From assembly GCA_051876105.1 (NCBI GenBank), contig JBJEHN010000091.1:1-22446 (forward strand): DNA of 22,446 bases, given 5' to 3'. Shown one piece after another: positions 1 through 6,059 of this stretch (the first letter of the stretch is position 1; the number at the start of each line of letters is the position of its first letter). The translations under genes and the position numbers were made by a program. Below the pieces are notes generated by a model, which worked only from the letters and a program-made list of their open reading frames with translations, was not told where the DNA came from and ran no database searches. Source of the DNA: W2P13-069 sp051876105. Lineage in GTDB: Bacteria; Actinomycetota; Coriobacteriia; Coriobacteriales; QAMH01.

Positions 1-113
1 TCAAGCTCAAGGAGCAGGTCAAGAGATATATGGAGTTCACTGAGGAGATTCCCAAGGACCTCAAAGGGGAAATCGAGGCGTCTGGCATCGTAATTCCCTT
101 TTCCAAGAGGTGA
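1..113 (+). CDS. C-terminal end of an unidentified protein (5' end outside the window)
   Basis: An open frame enters from the left edge (codons start at base 3) and ends at TGA 111-113, giving 36 residues that begin KLKEQVKRYMEF and end IVIPFSKR. It is Lys/Glu-rich, probably helical at first, and ends in a short hydrophobic then basic tail. I do not recognise the family from this tail. It lies on the plus strand, facing away from the minus-strand serC cluster, and no terminator is obvious after it. Its codons use more A/T at third positions than the metabolic genes in the window. Together with the fibronectin-III remnant next to it, this suggests the left edge is an accessory or decaying region. 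That it is coding is fairly likely; its function is unknown. Confidence 0.5.
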   Translation, partial: KLKEQVKRYMEFTEEIPKDLKGEIEASGIVIPFSKR

Positions 114-149
114 GCGCGTTTCTGCACCCTCAGCAGACAAAAGCACAAG

Positions 150-254
150 CGAGTGCAGGAGGCAGACCGGCATCAAGCAAGAACTGAAAGCCCGGGGCCG
201 CCAACAGAGGGCAACATCGGCACACCGGCCAGGCCGGCAAACCTCCTGCACTCG
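150..254. repeat. Long-range inverted repeat, 13-bp arms with a 79-nt interior
   Basis: CGAGTGCAGGAGG at 150-162 is matched exactly by its reverse complement at 242-254. The interior contains a second small palindrome (CCGGCC-A-GGCCGG, 225-237). The 114-321 interval otherwise holds no credible gene. The arms could close a folded RNA of about 105 nt, or mark the ends of a small inserted element. I cannot tell which, and no target-site duplication is obvious. Confidence 0.45.
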
Positions 255-321
255 TAGCCCTTGTCGTTGCGGCCCCTCGGGCCCTGTTCGCGGACTCCGC
301 TCACAGTTCCGGGCTGTCTAA

Positions 322-537
322 GGTTCTAGCTACTATCTTTTGACAAACCTTCGAAGTCACCATACGAAGAAGGGCGCAAAGGCCTTCCGCCAGCTCAAGG
401 TGAAGGGGGCCGCAACGACGAGCGCCACCGTGAGGAAGCTCTCCAGCGGCAAGCGCTACGAGGTCTACGTTGCCGCATACAAGGGAGACAAGCTTCTCTG
501 GAAGTGCACTGGCCAGGTCTCTCCCAAGGTCAAGTAG
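322..537 (+). pseudogene. Remnant of a fibronectin type III repeat surface protein (C-terminal end only)
   Basis: After an in-frame stop at 319-321 the frame runs to TAG 535-537. The sequence has the pattern of the last strands of a bacterial fibronectin III repeat: a Lys-rich stretch with FRQLKVKGAATTSATVRKL, then SSGKRYEVYVAAYKGDKLLW, then a terminal VSPKVK. Such repeats (linker, 'L.sGk.Y.v.V.ayk', terminal 'S..vk') commonly end secreted Coriobacteriia and Clostridia adhesins. Only about 65-70 residues remain. There is no signal peptide, the only possible initiator is a TTG at 340 without a convincing ribosome binding site, and no upstream domains are present. I therefore read it as a degraded 3' end rather than a functional small protein. 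It could instead be the last exon-like piece of a gene interrupted by the 114-321 segment. Confidence 0.6.
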
Positions 538-585
538 AGACCAGCCGCTTCATCGGAATGGGGTGCGGCCCCCTTGGAGGCAAGG

Positions 586-1671
586 CTACTTGTTCTCGGC
601 CTCGAAGCGCTTCATGAAGCTGACAAGGGCCTCGACGCCCTCCATGGGCATTGCGTTGTAGATGCTTGCGCGCATGCCGCCCACGGAGCGGTGCCCCTTG
701 ATGTTCTCGATGCCGGCCGCCTTGGCTTCCTTGACGAACTTGGCGTCGAGCTCTGCATCACCGGTGACGAAGGGGACGTTCATGATGGAGCGGTCCTCCT
801 TGGCGGCGGTGGCGGTGTAGAAGTCGGTGCTGTCCAGGTAGTCGTAGAGAAGCGCAGCCTTGGCCTCGTTGATCTTCTTCATGCCCTCGAGCCCGCCCTG
901 GGACTTGATCCACTTGAAGACCTTGCCGCAGATGTAGATACCGTAGCAAGGCGGGGTGTTGACCATGGAGTCGGCCTCGGCCATGGGCTTCCAGCGCATG
1001 ATGGTGGAGGTGTTCTCAAGCCACTCGTCCTTCAGCAGGTCCTCGCGGACGATGACGATGACAACGCCGGCCGGGCCGATGTTCTTCTGCACGCCGCCGT
1101 AGATGACGCCGTACTTCGAGACGTCCATGGGCTCGCTGAGGAAGCAGCTGGAGACATCAGCCACCAGGGGGACGCTGCCCGTGTCTGGCAGCTTGTGGTA
1201 CTTGGTGCCGTAGATGGTCTCGTTCTCGCAGATGTAAACGTAGTCTGCCTCGGGGTCGAGCTCGAGCTCGTCGACGTTGGGAATGTAGCTGAAGGTGCGG
1301 TCCTCGGAGCTGGCCACGCAGCGGGCGTTGCCCAGCAGCGCTGCCTCTTTGAACGCCTTCTTAGACCAGCTGCCGCTGACGATATAGTCGGCCTTGCCGC
1401 TGCCGGTCATGAGGTTCATGGGGATGCCTGCGAACTGCAGCGTGGCACCGCCCTGCAGGAAGAGCACCTTGTAGTTGCCGGGAATGTCGAGCAGATCGCG
1501 TAGATCTGCCTCGGCTTGTTCGATGATGCCCTTGAAGGCTGCGGAGCGGTGGCTCATCTCCATCACGGACATGCCCGTGCCCTGGTAGTCGAGCATCTCT
1601 GCAGCAGCCTCTTTCAAAACGGACTCCGGCAGCACGGCGGGGCCGGCGGAGAAGTTGTAAACGCGTGCCAT
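586..1671 (-). CDS. serC: Phosphoserine aminotransferase (361 aa)
   Basis: This is a PLP-dependent class V aminotransferase that converts 3-phosphohydroxypyruvate and glutamate to O-phosphoserine and 2-oxoglutarate, the second step of serine synthesis in the cytoplasm. It starts MARVYNFSAGPAVLPESVL, the invariant SerC N-terminus. It carries the substrate loop MEMSHRSAAF near residue 40, and the PLP lysine is K196 in YGGVQKNIGPAG. It ends with the family's HRSVGGMRASIYNAMP region. Length matches the usual 360 residues. The frame stays open far upstream, but the start at 1671 is fixed by homology to SerC N-termini and by AGAAGGG upstream. No serA or serB is visible in the window. It follows hpf on the same strand, separated by a terminator-like hairpin, so it is probably transcribed separately. 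Confidence 0.97.
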   Translation of the reverse strand: MARVYNFSAGPAVLPESVLKEAAAEMLDYQGTGMSVMEMSHRSAAFKGIIEQAEADLRDLLDIPGNYKVLFLQGGATLQFAGIPMNLMTGSGKADYIVSGSWSKKAFKEAALLGNARCVASSEDRTFSYIPNVDELELDPEADYVYICENETIYGTKYHKLPDTGSVPLVADVSSCFLSEPMDVSKYGVIYGGVQKNIGPAGVVIVIVREDLLKDEWLENTSTIMRWKPMAEADSMVNTPPCYGIYICGKVFKWIKSQGGLEGMKKINEAKAALLYDYLDSTDFYTATAAKEDRSIMNVPFVTGDAELDAKFVKEAKAAGIENIKGHRSVGGMRASIYNAMPMEGVEALVSFMKRFEAENK

Positions 1672-1786
1672 AGTCTGGCCCTTCTCTTGGTGGTGTTGTG
1701 GTGTGGGGTCTGCGCGCTGCAGCGCCCAGAGGCGGACCACTGTTTGGCAGCTGGCGAGCACGGTAGCTACCTTAGCGCAAAACGCA

Positions 1787-1817
1787 GGTGCGGGGGCCCG
1801 CAGCAGGCCCCCGCACC
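1787..1817 (-). terminator. Terminator hairpin downstream of hpf
   Basis: An 11-bp perfect stem (1787-1797 with 1807-1817, core GTGCGGGGGC) with a 9-nt loop is followed on the minus strand by GCGTTTTGCG, a short T run. It lies 63 nt past the hpf stop and ahead of serC, as expected for a Rho-independent terminator of hpf. Confidence 0.7.
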
Positions 1818-1879
1818 CTCGATTCAGCTTAGCTTGGCGCCGCTCGGGCGGCAATCAACCGCTGGCGCCAGCCGAGCGC

Positions 1880-2467
1880 CTAGTCCTTGTAGCTGACGAC
1901 CTTGGGCTTGATGACGCCATAGCCGCCGTTGGTGCGGCGGTAGACGACCTGCACCTGGTGCTCGTCCTGATCGAAGTAGACGTAGAAGTCATGGCCCAGC
2001 AGGTCGATCTGCACCAGGGCGCGCTCCATGGTCATGGGTTCCATCTCGACTTCCTTGTCGCGAACCAAGAGGTCGTCGTCCTCGCCAACTTCTGCAACAG
2101 GGGGCAGCTCGACGGCGTCGATCTCCTCGACAGCCATGCGCTTGATGGTGCCGCGGCCACCGCGGCGGTCGACCACGCGGGTCTTGTACTTGCGCAGCTG
2201 GCGGGCGACCTTGTCAGAAGCGGCATCGATGGCAGCGTACATGTTGTCCGCAGACTCGCTGACGCGGATCACTGCACCCTTTGCATAGAGGGTGACCTCG
2301 CAGGTGTGCGAGATGGGGTTGGCAGGGTTGTGGCCAACGCGGAGGACGACCTCCGCATCCATGGCGGCAGCCTCGAACACCTCGAGCGAGCGGCCGATCT
2401 TCTCATCAACGTAGGCCTTGAGGGAGGGGGTGACGGTGGTTTTGCGTCCGGTGACTGTGATGCTCAT
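1880..2467 (-). CDS. hpf: Long-form ribosome hibernation promoting factor (195 aa)
   Basis: HPF (RaiA/YfiA family) binds the 30S decoding centre in slow growth, and the long form dimerises 70S ribosomes into inactive 100S particles. The N-terminal RaiA domain (about residues 1-100) begins MSITVTGRKTTVTPSLKAYV and has the typical helix-strand pattern ending near VARQLRKYKTR. A charged linker (about 105-140) leads to the C-terminal dimerisation domain, with FYVYFDQDEHQVQVVYRRTNGGYGVIKP. This second domain defines the long form found in Gram-positive bacteria. The start at 2467 is supported by a strong AGGAGGTT site six bases upstream. It lies 92 nt downstream of the amino-acid-binding lipoprotein gene and about 1.1 kb downstream of the structured RNA at 3557-3812, which is relevant to that RNA's possible identity. 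Confidence 0.96.
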   Translation of the reverse strand: MSITVTGRKTTVTPSLKAYVDEKIGRSLEVFEAAAMDAEVVLRVGHNPANPISHTCEVTLYAKGAVIRVSESADNMYAAIDAASDKVARQLRKYKTRVVDRRGGRGTIKRMAVEEIDAVELPPVAEVGEDDDLLVRDKEVEMEPMTMERALVQIDLLGHDFYVYFDQDEHQVQVVYRRTNGGYGVIKPKVVSYKD

Positions 2468-2559
2468 GTGAACCTCCTACAATCCTTGATGGATCTATGT
2501 CCACGGGCCGCGTCCCTGCGCATGCCCGTTGGATCTTGCCGTGCGCTCTGAGAGGCGTT

Positions 2560-3519
2560 CTACTCGGTACCAGTATCCTCCTTTGCGCTGCCAGCGGCCT
2601 TGGGATCGAACTTTTGGGGCAAATCGTCAAGAAGCAGCGCACCCGGCAGCAGCGTGCTGCCCTGGTTGCCCAGCCACTTGGCTACGACAACCCTCAGGGT
2701 ACCATCTTGGATGATGGTGTCCACAGCCTCGCCCACCGCTGTGGAAAGCTCGCTGTTGCCAGCGGCGGTCACAGCGTACATGGGGGAGACATCGTTGACG
2801 CTGAGGAAGTCGACGCGCACGACATCCGAGTAGTCGCGCGCATAGTAGTCGCCGATGACGGCATCGGCCACGAGGAAGGTATGCTCGCCCTTCTCCAGCG
2901 AGGCAAAGGCCTCCTGCATAGTGCTGGCTGCGCTCACGGCATCGATGCCGAGCGCGCTCTGCACGGTGAGGGCAGCTGCAGACGAGCCCTGCACCAGGAC
3001 GGGCTCCTTAGAGAGATCCGCAGAGGAGACGCCGTCGGGGATGTTCTTGATGAGGCAGAACAGGGAGAGGCCGTCGTTGATGTAGGCGGCGGAGTAGCTC
3101 AGGTCCTTGCTGGCGCCGGTCTTCTTGGCGTTGAGCGCTACGTCGACGACGCCGTCCTCAACGGCGGATTTGCCGTCTGAGCCCACGTCGACGATGCGCA
3201 GCTTGCAGCCCAGCTGGTCTGCAAGCGCAGCGGCGATGTCGACGTCGAAGCCGATGACGTCGCCGCTGGAGTTGCTGCCGCCGTAGGGGGAGTTGGACCC
3301 GTTGATGCCGACGGTCAGGATGCCGTCTTGAATGAGCGCACCGCTGGGGAGCGTCGAGACCTGTTCCACTTGGAGCTTGGTGTCTGTGACCAGGCCCAGC
3401 TGCTCTTGCACTTGGGAGCAGCCGCTCGCACCCAGAGCGGCGGCAGCGCCCAGGGCCAGGGCGCACGCACACGCCATGATCCTCTTGCCAAGCGACCTTG
3501 TGCAGGTTCGAGTCGACAC
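2560..3519 (-). CDS. Amino-acid-binding lipoprotein, ABC transporter family 3 (319 aa)
   Basis: This is an extracytoplasmic solute-binding protein, predicted to capture an amino acid at the outer membrane face for an ABC importer. The chosen start is GTG at 3519 because GGAGGT lies five bases upstream. It gives a basic n-region (STRTCTRSLGKR), a hydrophobic stretch and a lipobox GASGC with Cys34 as the likely lipidated residue. The mature part has family 3 marks: DGILTVGINGSNSPYGG, then GDVIGFDVDIAAALADQLG, a VDVALNAKKT segment and a late GEAVDTIIQDGTLRVVVAKW. Length is slightly above the usual 270-290. No permease or ATPase is adjacent, so it is an orphan binding protein here and the ligand cannot be told. 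The structured RNA 3557-3812 lies directly in front and reads into the gene without a visible terminator. Confidence 0.88.
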   Translation of the reverse strand: MSTRTCTRSLGKRIMACACALALGAAAALGASGCSQVQEQLGLVTDTKLQVEQVSTLPSGALIQDGILTVGINGSNSPYGGSNSSGDVIGFDVDIAAALADQLGCKLRIVDVGSDGKSAVEDGVVDVALNAKKTGASKDLSYSAAYINDGLSLFCLIKNIPDGVSSADLSKEPVLVQGSSAAALTVQSALGIDAVSAASTMQEAFASLEKGEHTFLVADAVIGDYYARDYSDVVRVDFLSVNDVSPMYAVTAAGNSELSTAVGEAVDTIIQDGTLRVVVAKWLGNQGSTLLPGALLLDDLPQKFDPKAAGSAKEDTGTE

Positions 3520-3556
3520 GTGCAACCTCCAGCGAATCCTCGTCGACCAGCTGGAA

Positions 3557-3812
3557 CTCCTCCCAACTGACCTGGTATTTGACCCCACACTCGCGCACCG
3601 GAGCCTTTGCTTCAGCCACGGGAAACCCGCGGCCCCACCCCGGCTCTCTCGCCCCGGGAGCCCTTTGCTCCCTCGTCAAAGGCGGTGCGACTTACACCTA
3701 GAACGCGCCATGCTCACCGAGCCGCGAAGCCCGGCTTACGTGGATCCTTTCGACCGCGTCTGCCTTGGACTAGGGCGGTTACCCGCCCGCAACCACAGAC
3801 TTGGGAGGAGCT
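3557..3812 (-). ncRNA. Large structured RNA candidate (possibly raiA-motif RNA), upstream of the binding lipoprotein
   Basis: This 256-nt stretch between the ACT gene and the lipoprotein gene is not convincingly coding but folds well on the minus strand. Its ends pair perfectly: CTCCTCCCAA (RNA 5' side, 3810-3801) with TTGGGAGGAG (3566-3557). Inside are GGGCGG-GUAA-CCGCCC with a GNRA tetraloop (3788-3773), AGCCG/CGGCU (3736-3732 with 3724-3720), GGUG/CACC (3698-3684), GGGAGC-AAAGG-GCUCCC (3672-3656), and GCCGCGGG-UUU-CCCGUGGC (3633-3615). The last sits inside GAGCC/GGCUC (3646-3642 with 3605-3601). Unpaired purine-rich linkers such as CGAAAGGAUCCACGUAAG resemble conserved RNA cores. An extended -10 promoter lies just upstream. 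The raiA motif is a known class of structured RNA of Firmicutes and Actinobacteria named for raiA/hpf genes, and hpf is nearby. The class assignment is only a hypothesis; the fold is what I see. Confidence 0.65.
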
Positions 3813-3819
3813 GGAAAAA

Positions 3820-3828
3820 AGTGTAGCA
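3820..3828 (-). promoter_or_regulatory. Extended -10 promoter of the structured RNA
   Basis: The minus strand reads TGCTACACT, a TGn extension plus hexamer TACACT, with no good -35. Transcription would start near 3812, at the beginning of the closing helix. The identical nine bases precede eno (11698-11706). Confidence 0.55.
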
Positions 3829-3897
3829 CAGGCACTAATCGCGTTCTCGAAGGCAGGTGTTCAGACACGCCCGGCCCCGAGGTCTGGGCGGCGGCCC

Positions 3898-4173
3898 CTA
3901 CAGGTTGTACATGAACCTGAAGACCTCTTCGCGCTGGATCTGGATCTGCACACCCAGCTCGTCGGCGGTCTTCTTGAGGGCGTCTTGCACGGTGTTGAAG
4001 TCTGCCGTCTCCTCGTCGAGAGTCACCTTCATGGTCATAGAGAAGATGTCGTCGATAACGGTCTGGCGGATGTCGTAGATGTTGGCGTTGTTCGCTGCCA
4101 AGGTGGTGCAGACGCCGGCGATGATGCCCGTGCGGTCTGCGCCCAGGACGGTGACGACGGTGTTGAGTGCCAT
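3898..4173 (-). CDS. ACT domain regulatory protein, UPF0237 type (91 aa)
   Basis: This is a single ACT domain filling the whole protein. It begins MALNTVVTVLGADRTGIIAG, with the first strand and the conserved D-R-x-G-I turn between strand 1 and helix 1. It continues CTTLAANNANIYDIRQTVIDDIFSMTMKV, with helix 1, strand 2 and strand 3 in order. Length equals the family's usual 88-92 residues. ACT domains bind amino acids or other small ligands. This stand-alone group is thought to be regulatory, but its target is not established and the ligand cannot be inferred here. The start is supported by AGGAGC six bases upstream. It lies downstream of the kinase-RyR gene, separated by a strong 20-bp hairpin, so it is probably its own transcript. 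The next element on the same strand is the structured RNA with its own promoter. Confidence 0.9.
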   Translation of the reverse strand: MALNTVVTVLGADRTGIIAGVCTTLAANNANIYDIRQTVIDDIFSMTMKVTLDEETADFNTVQDALKKTADELGVQIQIQREEVFRFMYNL

Positions 4174-4229
4174 GAGATGCTCCTAGCGCTCGAAGGGGCA
4201 GTAGAGATGTCTCGCAATGATAGCGCATA

Positions 4230-4273
4230 GCGCTGCCCGCACCCCCTGCGGCTGCAGGGGGTGCGGGCAGCGC
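4230..4273 (-). terminator. 20-bp perfect hairpin after the kinase-RyR gene
   Basis: The 20-base arm at 4230-4249 (starts GCGCTGCCCGC) pairs perfectly with 4254-4273 around a 4-nt loop. It begins six bases past the stop of the kinase-RyR gene and precedes the ACT gene. It lacks a T run, so it may stop transcription weakly or protect the 3' end. Confidence 0.6.
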
Positions 4274-4278
4274 ACCGC

Positions 4279-5997
4279 CTAACGGCACAGCGCCAGGCCG
4301 ATGCCCTCTAAGATGGGGATGATGTCGCGCACGGGCTGGCGGTCGTAGTCCTTGATCTCCTCATCGAGCTGCTCGTAGGGCACGAGGAAGGGCGAGGTGC
4401 GCTTCTCCGCATCGCGCGGTCCGGGCGTCCAGCCGGCGGCGAGACGCTCGCTCATCCAGCGCTTGTGCTCGATGTAGGCCAGGTACTCCACCTCGGGCTC
4501 GGGGATCTCCGTCACGCGCTCGGCTGGGTCGCAGAGCTCGAGCGGAACCATGCGCAGCCCCAGGCGGTCGACCTTGTCGACGATAGCGCGTGCCTGCGCG
4601 TAGTTTGACTCCTGCAGGTCGGCCGGCTGCTCGTCGAAGCTCTCGTAGTCCGGTACGCGGTGGTCTTCCTTGACATGGTTCTTGTAGCGGCGGAAGAGCT
4701 CGCGCGCGATGAGCCCGATACTGCCGTAGATGCCCTGGGACTGCCGGTACATCTGCAGGTCGTGAGCGTCCAAGAACCCGAAGTGCTTGAACGTACCCGT
4801 CAGGTAGTCGCGCACCGAGGGCTCCGGGAAGAGCCCCTCGGTGATGCGGGCGAGCCCCAGCTCCTCGCCCAGGGGGATGATGTCGTCTTCTGGGCAGATC
4901 TTGTGGGCGATGATGGTGCCGCCCGGCCCGTAGGCGAAGAAGGGCCACTCCCCCACCGCCAGCTCGGGGCCCGTGGCCGTGGTGATGCTGCGCCCGGTGG
5001 AGAGCTCGTAGCGAAGGGCGGCCAGGTAGCCCAGGTCGACCTCGAGCGGTGTGGGCGCGAGCCGCTCGCCCTCGCCTGCGGCAGGCAGCGTCGCCACGCG
5101 CGCTGCGGCCCCACCCAAGCCGCCCAGGATGTCGGCGCGGCTGAAGCGCGGCTCGTCCGGGGCCTCGGGCGCAGAGCCCAGCCCCAGCGACTGGGGCAGG
5201 TCGCGGAAGAGCGCGTCGTAGTAGGTCTTGGCTCTGGCCTCGGGCTCGCCGTCGCCGATGCCGCTCGACATCTCGAAGTCGATGACGGTGGCGCGGATGT
5301 CCTCTGGGTCCGGCCCGTAGCGCTTGACACAGACGTTGGCAGCGCGCAGGTCGCGGTGGAAGATGCCCCTCTCGTGCATGTTGGCCGCCTGGCACAGTAC
5401 GTCGAACATGATCTTGGCGTTCTCCTTGGCGCGCTCGAGCGTGCCGAGGGGGTGCAGGGGGCGCAGGCCGCCGAGCTGCATGGTGCCGCTGCTGAGCGCG
5501 GAGAGCTGCGAGAGCAGGTCGGCCGTGGAGGCGCTGAGGTGCGCCGAGGCCCGGCTGCCCGCCCCGGAGCGGCTGCGCGCCTCCGGGATGCCCGCACCGC
5601 AGAAGACGGCGTCCTCGAGCGAGATGCCCGCGTCCTCCTCGATGATGACGGGAGAGTCCGGGGCATCCGCCTCCGTGATGCGGCCCGTGAGCAGCTCGAA
5701 CACGCGCGGGCCCACGTCGATGAGGCCGTTGCGTGCGAGCGTGGCGGTCTCCATACCGTAGCGGCGCGCCTGGTCTTTGGCGAAGACCACAGCGATGGCA
5801 TCATGCACGATGCCATCGAAGGCCTCGTAGCTGCCGCGGTAGATGCGCTTCACGCCAGACGAGACAAGTGGTTGAGCGCCCTCCTCGGCGCAGAACACGC
5901 CACGGCGCCCTTTGAGCACCGGGTTGGCGGCAGCCCCCTCGACAGAGGCGAACCGGTTGGGCAGCGCTGGCGCCGCGTCAACTGTGGCAGTACGCAC
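4279..5997 (-). CDS. Protein-kinase-like protein with C-terminal RyR domain (572 aa)
   Basis: The N-terminal part looks like a divergent Ser/Thr kinase fold. K74 in AVVFAKD and E83 in GMETATL are candidates for the ATP-binding Lys/Glu pair. The catalytic loop is IFHRDLRAANVCVK, with D216 and N221. The metal-binding motif is DFE (D240) rather than DFG. A Ser/Ala/Gly-rich insertion (about 135-175) interrupts the region between hinge and catalytic loop. The C-terminus (about 505-568) matches the RyR domain pattern, with YIEHKRWMSERLAAGWTPGP, then SPFLVPYEQLDEEIKDYDR. RyR domains in bacterial conflict systems have been proposed to sense nucleotide-type ligands. Residues 280-500 are unassigned. 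The start is GTG 5997, with GGGAGAGG upstream. It follows the FHA gene by 62 nt on the same strand, likely one operon. No signal peptide or membrane segment is seen. Kinase and RyR calls come from motifs; the substrate is unknown. Confidence 0.78.
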   Translation of the reverse strand: MRTATVDAAPALPNRFASVEGAAANPVLKGRRGVFCAEEGAQPLVSSGVKRIYRGSYEAFDGIVHDAIAVVFAKDQARRYGMETATLARNGLIDVGPRVFELLTGRITEADAPDSPVIIEEDAGISLEDAVFCGAGIPEARSRSGAGSRASAHLSASTADLLSQLSALSSGTMQLGGLRPLHPLGTLERAKENAKIMFDVLCQAANMHERGIFHRDLRAANVCVKRYGPDPEDIRATVIDFEMSSGIGDGEPEARAKTYYDALFRDLPQSLGLGSAPEAPDEPRFSRADILGGLGGAAARVATLPAAGEGERLAPTPLEVDLGYLAALRYELSTGRSITTATGPELAVGEWPFFAYGPGGTIIAHKICPEDDIIPLGEELGLARITEGLFPEPSVRDYLTGTFKHFGFLDAHDLQMYRQSQGIYGSIGLIARELFRRYKNHVKEDHRVPDYESFDEQPADLQESNYAQARAIVDKVDRLGLRMVPLELCDPAERVTEIPEPEVEYLAYIEHKRWMSERLAAGWTPGPRDAEKRTSPFLVPYEQLDEEIKDYDRQPVRDIIPILEGIGLALCR

Positions 5998-6059
5998 TGC
6001 CTCTCCCTTCGTCCCAAGGGGCCCGGGCCCCTCCCCTGCAAGAACCGGCGCACCGCGCG

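Noticed and set aside
586..1854. Upstream extension of serC by 61 residues
   Set aside because: The extension has no SerC homology and crosses the hpf terminator; the start at 1671 has the family N-terminus and an RBS.
2028..2288. Plus-strand frame opposite hpf (and similar short frames throughout)
   Set aside because: Low-complexity Ser/Thr/Arg composition and no RBS; hpf on the other strand is certain.
3158..3679. Minus-strand frame with a coding-like stretch KYQVSWEEFQLVDEDSLEVA upstream of the lipoprotein
   Set aside because: Its last part overlaps the lipoprotein in another frame and its first part overlaps the structured RNA helices; no start with a ribosome binding site was found.
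3557..3812. T-box reading of the leader (GGGUGGGGCCGCGGG resembles the T-box sequence)
   Set aside because: The match to the T-box (GGGUGGnACCGCG) is imperfect, no specifier stem I or terminator/antiterminator pair is evident, and the GC-rich run forms a hairpin on its own. It is left as an alternative to test rather than a call.
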